The notes under the pieces are model-generated. The model was not told the origin of the DNA, made no database searches, and worked only from the letters and a program-made list of their open reading frames with translations. Below, piece by piece: positions 24,208-36,978 of a DNA stretch of 64,000 nt (within the stretch, counting starts at the first letter, position 1; every line of letters starts with the position of its first letter). Location: contig VJWN01000001.1 of assembly GCA_007644065.1 (NCBI GenBank), positions 1,378,340-1,442,339 of the forward strand, written 5' to 3'. Made by a program: the position numbers and the translations under genes. This DNA is from Margaritispora aquatica. Taxonomy: Eukaryota; Ascomycota; Leotiomycetes; Helotiales; Discinellaceae.

Positions 24208-27200
24208 TTCAGAGTGTAGGAAGATATGGGGAAAAGGGCTATTTTCATTTTGATCTTCTCAAACAAACATTTGTTCAGCAACATACCACCCCAACTTCTC
24301 AACCTATACCCATTTCCAGGAAGTTTAAACTCGAAATCTCTTGATATAATCTCATCTCAATGACAAATTCAAGACTACCAGACTGGCTAGGAAATGCAAG
24401 GTGAATCAATAGCAATGGAAGAATTTCTCATGGATAAAACCATATTCTTGTACTTCCTGATTATGGTCAACCTAAGGAATGAAATCATCTCGATGCATCA
24501 ATGTTCCCAGAAGGAGGAAGGAAGGAAGGAAGATCTGAACTCTGGCCGATGTGAACGAGCATCACGTTGGATATGTTATTCAGCAAGAAGTATGTAACAC
24601 TGGAGTGGGTATTATACATCCTTGGGAGGCAACGAGCCAACTGTTCTATACCCAACGTATAGAAGTTTGAAGTTGACAGTGATTTTATGATGTGCGAGTA
24701 TAGTCTCATTGTTGACAGTAAGTTCTATACCTGCTTTGGAAGAGATGCCATAGAGCTCCGTCGTAACTTCCCTGTAAGTATTGCTCCATCACCAATCTTT
24801 CAGTAGTAAGTAATTAATTGCATAGCATAGAATAACAGTCGAGGCTGCTACCAATTCACAAAGACACCTCGTTTTGTGGCATCTTTCGCTTGTATTCTCC
24901 TCCCAAAGAGCATAAAATTCTCGACAGAAGTCCCATTATTTATATACTCAACTGGGAAAATTGATTACTAGGCCATCGCAAATCTACAGATTTGTACACT
25001 TGAGTCAAAACTCCCCTTCGCTTCAACCCAATGAAAAGTGCGATATCACTTCACACAATGACAAAGAGGAGAATTGCGTATATGAAGCCACTTCTTCAAA
25101 CCATAGAGCTTCATAAAAATTATCAAGATCAAGAAATGAGTGGATGTTCTGATGGTTCGCTCGTAGACCCTTAACATGAAGACTATAATATGAAAATGTC
25201 AAATATAATTAAGAAAATGTGGTGTATATAGTATCTTTCAGCACGTTAGATTGCACTCTACGCGTGTCACTATTTCTCACTTCGTTCCCTTTTGACACTA
25301 CGAACTAGCCCATGAGATCTCACCAGTGCCGTGACCTAACGCACAAGTAAATGACAGCAGCAATAGCTACCCTACGCTCCTGACAACGAAAGCACATCTA
25401 TACCTTACCATGAGCCATGCGGTACCGATACCATAAAGAGCTCAGTAAGCTCCAGCCAACTCTCAATATAACCACTCACCAATACACGCACAACGCCGCA
25501 GCACAAACAGTTCAAGCCTCCATCTTTAGTTTGGGTTGAATGAATCCCGATGTCGATGAACCACAACACATGCACGTCTCGGAAGACATTTATACACCCC
25601 AACTGCCTAGATGAAATCTTCAAACCATGTATCTCAAGCGAAAGCCATAGGCCAACAGAGCAAAAGCAGTCCCATTCTGCGCGTTTTCCAGCACAAATCT
25701 AAGATCTCAAAACTACCACACTACGCTATGCCATCAACCAACCTTCATCAATAATCAAGTTAACCAATTGACTATAATACCATCCCCAACACTGCCACGA
25801 GGACGAAATACCCAAGGGCAAATCAACATGGCTCAACTCATTTAGGGGACCACTGAATGAGTCAACTTCCCTCCGAGGCAGCTTGTACTGTACATATTTC
25901 AACTAGTAACTAGGCACGATAAAAGAGGAAAGCAACAGCAGAAAATAAGCTCTAGTCCACGCACGCACTCACTCACGCACTCACTGCAAAAAGGGAAGAG
26001 CAAATGAACAAGTTGACAACAGCGGGATGCCTCACAGCATGACAGTGACATGGCGACCTGGACCATCCGCAATTATATCCCGAAGTTGCCCTTTCTCGAG
26101 GTCGCCTAAACTCGTCTCTTCATCAGAGACAAATCCTACCTACCTACCTGATGTTATCTTACGAGGATCGAAATATAGAGGTGTGGATTTGAGGGAAACT
26201 TAAACACAAGATCAGTTGTTTTTTGTATTGTCTAATGTGCGTAAATTGCAATCACATTCAGGAGCGTCATTACTACGGTGGTTCTATCCAGCTGTGCCTT
26301 GCCCTCCGACGAAAACGAAGATGAATTTGACTGTCCTCGCTTTCCTAACAGCAACAGCATGGAGCAGACAAGCAGGGCCTGAAGCAAACTCCCGCGGTTC
26401 CCAAAGCAACGATCAGCCATTTCCAGGCAAAACAGTCAGACGCACCAAGACTTGCTTTTGTATCCACTAACTAGCCATAACTCAAAGCAGGCATAGGAAC
26501 AAAGGAAGGTCGCTTCTGGTGCACACAAGAACTTTACCAACAGCAACGCTCACAACTCAAGAGAAGTCAGAAAGGCACAGAGGTTAGAGTAAAGAACAGA
26601 CTATGGTATTCTCGATAATCCCGTCCTCTTAAAAAGACAACCGCACACACCGTTGCCATTGAAGGCATACTATGATCTAATAACGCGACTAAATACATAC
26701 AAAAACCGCCAAGGAACCCAATTCAATTCGCACCTATCCGTAAGAACCAACACCTGCTTAATCCAGCGTGCGAAAAGGAAACCCAACAAATAACAAATGG
26801 AATAACCACCACCTATACCCCACGCAGATGCAAGTATGCCAGATCAGCACAAGCAGAATGAGATCCTCATTTAGTTTTCCAATACCGCCGAGCGCCCGAG
26901 ACCGAAACAGAAAAGTCTATAATTACAAGATCGGACACGCTTCTATGACGGTTCTCGAGGGTATCAAATGAATTAGGGAAATTTTGTGATAAGAGGCTCC
27001 ATCGATGTAGCGACTTGGGGAAATGCCGATTCTAAACACCAGAAATGCAAATGTTGCCGATGACCAAACTTAAGGAAAGGCTGTTGAGGTGCCTGAAAAG
27101 GACCATGTGTTGGATATTGTTCTTCGAATTCGTGCTCTCCCCTGAAAGGTTGACTGTTTCGACCCAGTATGGTCTTCATCCAGCAGAATATCCTGTTGCT

Positions 27201-27356
27201 TAAGATATGGCAAAATTGATACCAGAAAACGGTGACAAACTAAGGCCATGCAAAACTGTATGTTGGCTATTTTATCCTTTCCTCGGCTCGACCTGTAGGA
27301 CACGAGTCACAATCCTGAATTGTGGGTATCAAAGCATTTATCTGTTGATACTTCTT
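24208..27356. other. Intergenic region, about 3.1 kb
   Basis: Lies between the 3' ends of two convergent genes (the small mitochondrial-type gene on plus and the Tcp11/Sok1 gene on minus), so no promoter is expected. Only short open frames occur. One, 26322-26470, would start MNLTVLAFLTATAWS, which looks like a signal peptide, but it runs for only 49 residues. Small simple repeats are present (GGAA units near 24518-24532; CACT/GCACTCAC units near 25962-25987). Confidence 0.45.
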
Positions 27357-29451
27357 TCAAGAATTGCTCTGCGCTCGATCCATCGGGATATCCTGATCCT
27401 CCTCTTCTACGTCTGCATCAACCAGATAGGCCAGAGGTGCCCAGACTCTCCAGTGAAGAATTCCAATATGGGCAATACGGGTGGCGATTTCAGTAATCTC
27501 TTCCTTTGGTCCTTCTCTTGGTATAGACGCACCCTTTGGTGTCGTTGCTGCCTCGAATATTTGGAGATTCGTGAGAGGAGTGTAGGTATCAATGAGCTTT
27601 TGTAATACAGGAAACAGTTGCGAAACAACTCGAGCTTCTGCTTCTTGATAAACACCCGAGCGAGGACTGGAAAGGTGAAAGGCCAAGTGCGTTTCGAATT
27701 GTGGCAAGCGAGCAAGTGATGTTGTTGTGGAGCGAACTATTTGAAGCGCGAGAGCAGGTGACAAAGCCGACCACTTGTCGTTCGATGTTGAAGACGCAAG
27801 GATATCGAGGAGTGAAGTTCGCAACCGTGAAGCTGAGTCAGTAAGTGGCTGAGAAAGGTATAGTGGTGTCGGCGTCGAGGCTTCCGGTGTTGAAGAAGTG
27901 GACGAAGGAGAGGACCGGGGGCTGGATGATGCTGTTGTGGAAGTGCTGAGACCATCCTCAACGCTTGGTACCCATGACTGCCTACCTGATGGATGGCCGA
28001 TGAATTGGCCACGTTCTTGGCCTGGAGCACGCCTGATCTTGGTAGCAGCAAAATGATGAGGCAGAGGAATCGTTGGCGAGGAGAGCATAGTGTTATCTGC
28101 TGGAGAAGCTGGACGATCGAAGGGCGAAGATGCAAAGGAAGAAACTGGAGGTGTATCATCCGAGGCACCGAATCGGACGTCTTGCAATCTGCTTTGCGCC
28201 TCCAAAGTTCTATACAAACGCATACAGATTTCCAAATTGATCAGATCCAAAATATCAGAACGGAGCTTCAACAACCGTTCTTCATCGAAGAGAAAGGTGT
28301 GTGGCACAGGCTCTGACTTGGATGGCAAAGTGAGGTTGACAAGAGCTTTGATAAAGTCCCATGTATTTCCTTTGGAGTTCATTGATGCATCCAGTGGTAC
28401 TACATCTGGTAGACTACTTGCTCTCCTGAACCAAGCATAGGCGCCCGCAACATCAACTCTCCTTGACTGTATCTTCTTCATGAAGAATTTCTGTTCAAAG
28501 TGGACAGTGTCCTCAATGAGCAGCGGCCGGAGACACCTTATTTGATGATTCGCCACATCCTAAGAAAATTAGCAAGCAACATAGCAAATGGCGTACATAT
28601 CTTACCAGCTTCATAGCCTCTAACACACCCAGTAAATTTTGCATCCCGCGAACCAAAAGAGCTACATCGCCATTTCGGTCACCGTCACTAAGTTGTGATC
28701 TCATTTCATCCACCCACCTATCTCTCATGGGAGCACAGTGGTTTTTCAAAAGACTTGATAGCCATGAGGCCAACTTGTCGAGATCAGCAACTTGTTTTTG
28801 AAACTGTTGCATCAGCAACTCCACATTGAAGCTTTCCTCAACCGAAGCTCTGTCTCGTTGTGGGACCAAGGTTTCAAGTATCCCTCGAATTGCCTTCAAG
28901 GTCGCAGGTAAACTCCATTCTGATGTTCCAATTTCTTGCTCAAACTGCTCCCTGTTGGTGAGATATTCTCGAAGTTGATTTCGCATGAGATCCCAAAACT
29001 CATTCGCCTTCAATGTCTTTTTCCTTCCTTTCTCGCCATCAAGATTGGGACGAAAATGTAGATCAGGATCGAAATTAATGTCGTGGCGAAGCTTAGGATT
29101 ATTGACAATCTTATTGACATCTAATTCACTTAGTGTTCCCTTGGTAACAGGAGGTTCGATGATTGCGTTCAGCACGCCGTACTCCCTCGTACTTGACAAG
29201 CTCGATGTACTCGAACGGTAGGTTAATTGATTTCTCGGTGACGGGTGACCACTAATAACTCTATGCTTCTGACCCTCGATTCCATATACCGAAGATCCGT
29301 GTAATTCCATCGAGTTTTGGGTTATTGTTTCTTCTGATTGCTGAGGTCCTCTTGATCCAATATCATTTGTCTTCGCCGATGGAGGGTTGGGGTGGCCATT
29401 TGTTGTGCCCACGCTGTTCCCACGCTCTCTCTTTCCGGCGTCTGAATCCAT
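27357..29451 (-). CDS. Tcp11/Sok1-family regulator
   Basis: Two exons, complement of 28606-29451 and 27357-28559, with a 46-nt intron (GTAAGA...TTAG); 682 residues. The N-terminal 110 residues are Ser/Pro/Asn-rich and disordered. The T-complex-11 domain begins near residue 125 with KLRHDINFDPDLHFRPNLDG, followed by a long helical region running through VLEAMKLDVANHQIRCLRPL at the splice junction. A low-complexity Ser/Thr/Pro segment interrupts the domain at about residues 430-520, and helices resume to the acidic end. In budding yeast Sok1 is a high-copy suppressor of protein-kinase-A loss, and metazoan Tcp11 acts in cAMP signalling of sperm. A role in cAMP/PKA signalling is therefore likely, but this is family inference. 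Confidence 0.88.
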
Positions 29452-30231
29452 TATGATTATAGTCCCAGCCCAGCTGCGATCTTCTTTTTACCCCGAATTT
29501 CGTGATCGAAATCAGGTGTTTCTTGTGTAAAGTCTTGGTGCAATATCTAGAAACGGATGCTAGTCGGATCGATAAGGCGAAAGGAGCGTATCTGGAGGTA
29601 GTGGTATTATCAGTAAGAGCAAACAAGCGTAGGCCTCGTGAACCGGATAGTAGCAGATTGTGCTACTATACTATTCGAGTGAGTGCGAGTCGCAGTTTCG
29701 AGGACGGGGCTCTATGAGAGCTGTGTTTGTGTTTCCGTTTCTGCGAGACTTCGGAAAGATGCGTTAACTGACTTTTTGTGCTTCACGACTGCTCTGCTTT
29801 CCAAGACCTGGTGTCTAATTTCGAAAATGGATCGTACTAGGCGTATTATGGGCAATTGAGGTGTCTGAAAGGACTGTGAGGGTCGAAGTCGTCGGCCAAC
29901 GAAGGTGAGGTGTGTAAAGGAATGAAGTCAACAAAGAGTACTTCGGAGGTAATTCCCTCGAGAGTGCGTATGTAGGCGTAGTTTTTCGTAGGAAGAGACG
30001 AAAACAGAATTAAAGTAGACGGGAGACTCAGAGGTCGAAGAAATCGAAGCAAAGCAAAACAACGGTGAAAAGGTTGTGAAAGGGAAAGGGAAAGGAAGGA
30101 CAAGGGGAGGGAAGGGAAGAGGGTTTGAGTCTGATATGCAAGTAAAGTATGTACAATGCAGCAGTGTGTGAAGTGTGCAGAACCGTAAGACAACAACCTG
30201 GAATGGACAGCCCCAGCGAGTGTGAGGTCGT

Positions 30232-30310
30232 CGCAGCACCAGCACCAGCCAGCACCAGCCTAGCAGCCAGCAACTGGAATTGGAAATGGGAACTGGGACT
30301 GGGACTGGAG
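30232..30310. repeat. Imperfect tandem repeats (ACCAGC and GGGACT units)
   Basis: Two adjoining short arrays, one of units near CAGCACCAGC and one of units near CTGGGA, are seen directly. They lie upstream of the Tcp11/Sok1 gene and account for the artificial open frames here. Confidence 0.75.
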
Positions 30311-30884
30311 GTGAGCAAAACCAAGTCAGCACGCCCACAGCACCCACAGCAGCACCCACAGTACCAAGAACAGCACCTCACTTCAACACCTGAACCTGAA
30401 GGTAGATGACAGGGAACAGAGTCAGGGAGTCGGTGGAGTCAGGGACACACAGCAACGGCGCAGGGAGAGGCTTGCTGATCCAATTGAGTCGAGGTGGTGA
30501 TAGACAGCAGAATGAGTCTGTGCTGCTAGGTCCGATAGAGAGTGCTGACACCGCTGAGCAATGCCGAAAGAGATGAGCTGAGCTGATGCGTCGGAGGACG
30601 TGAATGGGATATGATGCGAGGATGCCAGATGTTTCCAAATTCATTCCAGGTTCCAATGATCAATGAGCCCCCTTCTTTCTTGTCTAAATTGATTGTCCTA
30701 AATGCACCCAATCTCGAATATATATTAGTTTATTGATGCACCACAATCAAAAACAATCATCTACGACAGAGCCAGTTACCAAAACCAAGGCTGCATGAGG
30801 CGTAGAGGGCGTTGATGATCGATAGGGGCGTCAGAACAAAGAAAAAAAATGGATGTAATAATAAAGATGATCTGGATTCTCTGC

Positions 30885-30921
30885 CGTGGACGTGGACGTG
30901 GACGTGGATGTGGATGTGGGT
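30885..30921. repeat. GTGGAC/GTGGAT hexanucleotide repeat
   Basis: About six tandem hexamers; the unit drifts from GTGGAC to GTGGAT by a single transition. Non-coding. Confidence 0.9.
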
Positions 30922-31502
30922 GTTGACGTCGGATCATGGGGGATAGCGAATATACCTTACCTTACCCAGCTACTGTAACTGTACCACTATCCGATGGTGC
31001 ACCTTTTAGGACAGTTGTCCGCGGACTGACGTCTCCATTGATTCCTGGTTCACGTCTCCAGTGTGGCGGATTCATGGAAGATTCCAAGAGGAGGCGATAT
31101 TATGGACACCGGAGAGACACTAACAAGTCTCTCATAAATTACGGAGGTACAGAACCTCAAAATATTAATTCCCATAGGCTCCACAGAATAATTTGAGCTG
31201 TGGCTGAGGAATCACAGATGCATTGTAGTCGTGGCTATAGCTATCCTCTACTACTAGTACTGTACTGTATTCAATCCATCTCACAGCTTTCGTCATCCTC
31301 GCCTCTCACTTCTCATCTATCACCTTGTCTTGTCAACTCTTGAAATCCTGCTGGTGGACATAAGTGCATAGTCACTAAACACCTGCTCACTCAGCATTGG
31401 ACCATCAAGCAGCCTTCATTCTTCGCCTCTCCTCCAGTAGAAGCAATATATTGTGCAGGAAACCCAAGAGGTTAAAGGGTGCGTCTGGCCTGAGTTACTC
31501 CC

Positions 31503-31537
31503 GTCTAGTCTAGTCTAGTCCAGTCTAGTCCAGTCTA
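31503..31537. repeat. TCTAG/TCCAG pentanucleotide repeat
   Basis: About seven tandem five-base units alternating between TCTAG and TCCAG. Non-coding. Confidence 0.85.
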
Positions 31538-34500
31538 TTCGTAATGGTTCCAATTTGCCTTACAGTGAATAAATGCAGCCACATTGGAAAACAAATGTTG
31601 CCTACACACGCTTCAGAAATCAGCATTGATCTTCAAATTATGTACTCACAGGCCTTCTGTGGCAACTCTATACTGAAGATGCATCAATGCATTCCATCTT
31701 TCTCATGCTAGCCGGCAAATCCGGGATGAGACTTCAAAACCCATCAAAGCGCCCTGAGAACACCACAGCTTCACAACTCACCCACACATCACATCACACC
31801 ACGCATTAACGCACATACGAGGTGGTCATCAAACCTCGCTTAGTGGTCATTCATAGAGAGCCTTGCTAAGGTATGGTAGGACATGATATTCGGTTGAGAT
31901 GCCATTCTGTAAGCCATCCTGCAAGCTCCAGTCTCCGATGAATGAAATGGTTGAAAACCAATGTTGGATCAATGAAAAGATCCAGTTTGCCTGCAACCCA
32001 TGATTGCAAATTCCTGAAGTCGTCCAAGGCCTCGAGCAAGAAAGGCCATGGCTACGACCATGTTACTCTGCGTTATTATCGCTACCATCGCTAACGAGTC
32101 CCGAATAAGCGGTGCTGCCATGCGGCCACCCAGTCTCAGATCCTTGAATCGCCTGTTTGCTTAACTACAAACAAACATAAGATACGTAGTGATCAGCCAT
32201 CTTGTATGTCCTGACGATATCTTTCAGTTACAGCCTCATGAACCCATCAAAGAGATAACAAACCTATAAGAGCAAGCTATTCCCAGTTTCCTGATACCCT
32301 CGAAGTCGACTTGATTCCACAATTTTCGAATCTTGAGCCTCGCAAACAAAGATCGCCATCGGAGATCTGCTTTCTCACGCGGGCTAGGGCAATCAATTCT
32401 AATCTAGGAAGTTGAGATGCAGTGGAAGTCAGTACACACCACCTCCGTACACTGCAGCTATCCTTGGGAATGGAGCAAAAAGGGCAACTTTATGAGACTT
32501 TGGATGGTACGACATCGCTCCCAGGCTGTTGGTACATGATTGAGGGAGTACGATTCAGATCAGCCATACCTCCATATCCATTACATTCGCATTCACCTGG
32601 AAAGCTAGCAACAAGATTCCTCGAGATGTCGTGAGAAATATTGATTTGCCATTCATCCCACGCATCTAGAGGTTTTATTATCTTCGAACATGTCTCAACA
32701 TAAATTCAGGTTTCCCGTCTCGCCAAACAATTCACACCCTCACATTCTCACACACCTCGACACCGTCTTTAGCTTCTTTTGCGCCCTGCTTCGGTGGTAC
32801 ACCCTTTTCAGTGGAATGAAGCATCAAAAGCCGCAGATCTACAAACGGAAAATGACAGATGTTATGTGGTTACAGGTGTGCCAATGTGAAAGCTGTCTCA
32901 CCGAGAGAACTTCGGTGGAAAATAATTCAAAACAACCAGGTCTCTGGATTTCGATGGCACATTCCACCAATAATTTCCCCCTGAGACTTAGTTGTTCTTT
33001 TCGCCAATGTAACGATGGAAAATAAGGCGTTCGAGGTACTTTAGAAAAGACCTTCAGATAACACGTGACAAATGTTCAAAACGCACCTACCTTAAGTTCC
33101 ATCTATTAGCCTGGAAGCATTCTCATCGAATTATTTTTGAAGATCACTAAATTCAAGCAGCCTCAAATGAGATCGGTGCATGGTGACAAGGGATGCTTCG
33201 TTTTCGTCCTTCCGACCCTACTGGTCCTACTGGGAATATGGTTGGTGTTTTGAGTGTAAAGTGACATTTGCCAAACGACTGGCAAGGTTAGCCTTTGTCC
33301 TTGCAAGTTTTCAACACTCTTTCATCGTAAAGTATATTTGAAGTATATTTTTTCGGTCACACAGCCGTTGCCAAGAGTCTCAAAATCATTCTTTGGAACG
33401 CATTGCATGAAATCTTTCATCCGTCCTTGAGAAATCTTCATATCAGCTAATTTACCTGACAAGGAGTATCCAAGCGAATCTATAGAGTAAGGCGAGATCA
33501 GCACTTCCATTAAAGATGAACTTCCTTTCCACGTGCATCCTAGCCGAAATCACAGGGCGCAAGCAAAATATCATACCATCCCATCATATCGATTGAACAT
33601 ACTTAGCTTCAGAGCACGGAAGCCAACGGGAGGTGCGCGGCAGCGATCCGCCTCTCCCTCACGCTGAGCAACATCTACGAACATCCTTACAGCGCACAAC
33701 AAGTCTCATGCCATGCTTGAAGGATATCTCATCCGATCCAATCTTCTCGGTAAGATTCCTCACTTCACCAAGGGCACTTACCTCTAGCACTGCAGCAGAA
33801 TATATTTGTCGTGAGTGCAGGTCAAACTGACGGAGATCTCACAGGCTCCCAAGTGTACGAGTTGATCCATAATCGAGAGTACTACTTAGAAACGTGAGTA
33901 ACAGAACGTCCGAGTGGATGCCGGGTGGATGGTGTATCTGTGTTGTATCACTTGAAAGTACTCGCCTCACATGCAGCATGTACTGCGTGCCACGAGGGCG
34001 GACTGGGGGTGGCGCAGTGAATTTCTCGACTGTAGTCAAATGATTTTGCAGTTGCCTCACATTTTTGTTTTGGAGAAGTCTTCATAAGCAGCAAATTCTA
34101 GACCGACATCCAACATAAATCGACATGTGCAAGTAGGAGATCGTGGACAGATATGTGAGGACGAAAGTTTTGCATATGTGTTGTCTACCATGACTCACCG
34201 AACCAATTGTTTGGCAGACGAATCATGGGAATTCATGTGGGCGTTGAAAGCTGCATTGAATTTTTTCTTTGAAAGACGGTGTGTGAAACTTTTCCTCCTG
34301 CGATTGGGGATTGAAGTCGTCTCCCTCGCCATCAGTCTCATTTCTTGGTCGAATGATGCCGTCGTGGTTGTGGTTGTGGTTCTGATGGTTGCGACGCCGA
34401 AGTCTGTCCTTTTTTGCATTACCACAAACTCCTCTCTCTTAGCACTGGAGACTTCGGAGTGGACGAAGTTTCTTCAGATCATTGTTTGATGGTTGTTTGT

Positions 34501-36978
34501 ATGTAGCATTTCACAATGTTACCGTAGCGAAATCCTTACCGTGTGGTTTATTCCTCACAATTGGCATTTCTTTGCACAACGCATGTTTCATGCACAACTG
34601 GGAATCTGGCTCAAGGAGTAGGTTATCATACTGCAGCTGCTGCTGAGTTTCGGAATACCAGCAACACGCAACTCAACTCCGCTAGATTTCATTCTCACGA
34701 GATAGCTGAGCTGAGTGAAGCATCAATGAACTAGACTTGCAACATCGGAGTCTATCCTCCTTTGACAGACAAACAGACAGGTAGGCGAAGTCACTCAGAT
34801 CTAATATGCAGAAGCTTTCGTTCAAGTATCAGGTTATCAATAATGACTCGGGGGGAATTATGCAAAATCGGACAGGACACTTAGCACACTCTCATTCACT
34901 TTCAGTTCGTTAGTTTGTTCATGTGAGGTCAGCATCATCACTTTCTGCATTTACTTTGTATTGCAGCAACGTTTAAGCAGACCTATATGTGCATACATTT
35001 GGGTATAGCAAGAGCAGAGTCAATGTCAGTGGTGAAATATCATAAGAACGTGCATGAGCACATCGATGACCATCATCCGCTCATGAGATAGATCGTGTAC
35101 CTTTATCATTGTCTTGTCACTAGTTGAAAGGGAGATTTATTCTGCTTTATCTCGTTCTGCTCTGTCCAGTTATAAGTTTGTTGTGTTAGGAATAAGCCGA
35201 ACAGAAAGATGAAGGTCTCCTATCTCATTCACAGATTCGCAGAATCAAATCGTCACATGTCTTGCCTACCTCGTCCTCTGAAGATAGCAATATCTACCTT
35301 CACAGTGTAATTATGTTTCTATTGTGGAATTGAGATATCACAATGGCTAAGTTAATATGCTAGAGACCATCAAACGTATTTGGAACTAGCATAGGTAGAG
35401 AGGGTATCTACTACTTTATTTTGAAATTACAAGCTGTACTAGATGTGACTCGGGTACCTCAGTGTCATCAAGTCTAAATCACGTTATGGATGATATAATG
35501 AATGTTTCGACCTACCCTATGCAAGCTGTGTATCTCAATCTTCTCGTAGCGGCTCATTCAATCTCTACATCGCTTACATATAAGTCCTTCTTGTTCGGAA
35601 GCCTGAAGATGTCGAACGCAAGTCTTACAGACCCCAGCTTGTTCACTCAAAGAAAATATCATGGTCCAACATCTCCAGTCCATTTGAGAAGAACAAAACA
35701 AGAGCACCATACCTCGATCGTGGGCAAAACCGAACGGCGATAGGAAGAAGGAACTCCAATACTCGCATTAGGTCGGTAGCTAGTCGGTGCTCCAAGCGAG
35801 GCGAAGTAAGGCGATGCAATGCGATGTGATGCCAGAATGAGCGTAGAACAACCAACCCATTTCATAAATTGTTACATTTACAGTATCTGTCTAAAGTCGT
35901 ATTATGTGAACAATAAGCTGTGCTGCTGGGGGGTTCGAAAATGAAGAGGGAGTTGAGACTCGGTCGAGGCTTGGGAATGAGGGATTTTCTAGGACTTGGA
36001 ACTTATTATCGCTCACTCACTACTACTCCCACCACCACCACCATCACCCACCCACTCACCCACCCGCTCGCTCGTTACCTACTCACCATAGGAAATCGGT
36101 AGGTAGGTAGATAGATGCGCAGGCAGGTAGTTGGGGAGATGAGATTGCGAAACAAAAGAGGAAGGAACACTTACCTAGTATTCTGGGCGTTTTGTCGCTG
36201 TTTGATGTGCTTGTCTGTTCCTCCTCACCTCCTTTTCTAATTTAGGAATGCAAATAGGGCAGGTCAAACAGGATATTAGTACCTTATTTCCGTATCAATG
36301 ATACCGACTCCTCGTTCCACTTCTCGTATCATCATTGCCTGATTGTGGGATGGACGACAAGCAAGACTTTAGCATCTTGCGTGGCCCTGTCGTCATACTG
36401 ATTTAGAGTTAGAAAGATAGATTGACACGAACAAGAACAGGAACAAGAACAATCTAAAATGGGATCTCAACACTATCATTTCGTATTTCGCAATTCATAC
36501 TTCATATCTCCTGTCCTCGTGCTCATTCATGCTCAAGCCCAGATTCCTGCTTCTCCTCATTTAACATAACTCATCTATTTCCATTCCCGTATATCTCTAA
36601 ATCATCACCGCATGTATATGGTGTATCGTGTATCGTATATCGTAATGCAAGCGCCAACCCAAACCAAACCACCAAACGCCAAAACATTTCTATCCCATCG
36701 AGATTCTACGCTAGGAAAATGCCTCGTATGAACGCCCCGATTCGCCTCCCCTTGAAAATGGGAGCGCATTGTCTATAGCAAAATTGCCGCAAAAAGTCGT
36801 TATTTTGACTCAAGATGATGCGTGGTCCGAGGAGCATCGTGGTATTCACCCACATCCTGACCCCACTCGAGGCGAAAGAGAAGCGCATGTAGACACTGGC
36901 TGAGCGCCGCCTCGATTGGAAGATGTCAACACCGCGACCAATTACGACTTACGTCAGGTCAGGTTTCCTCGGCAGCTC

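Larger units (their letters stand above)
29452..36978. other. Gene-free region of about 7.5 kb
   Basis: The first part (about 29452-30700) is probably the promoter and long 5' leader of the Tcp11/Sok1 gene: on the minus strand, 30040-30120 is a long pyrimidine tract. Open frames there translate simple repeats. From 30.7 to 36.9 kb none of the short frames on either strand, for example 32690-33025 and 34127-34489, has a recognisable domain, and several overlap antisense. It holds short tandem repeats, listed separately. It lies behind the 3' end of the DMT transporter gene. It could carry long regulatory DNA or non-coding RNA genes, but nothing in the sequence proves either. Confidence 0.5.

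Noticed and set aside
26322..26470. 49-residue frame starting with a signal-peptide-like segment
   Set aside because: Too short, few cysteines, no conserved feature; a small secreted protein cannot be claimed on this alone.
29846..30711. Several overlapping open frames, some with hydrophobic Leu/Phe runs
   Set aside because: They are translations of pyrimidine tracts and short tandem repeats in the upstream region of the Tcp11/Sok1 gene, overlap in several frames and have no conserved motif.
34127..34489. 120-codon plus-strand frame with a poly-Val segment
   Set aside because: The Val run comes from a short GTGGTT repeat, an antisense frame covers the same bases, and no domain is visible.
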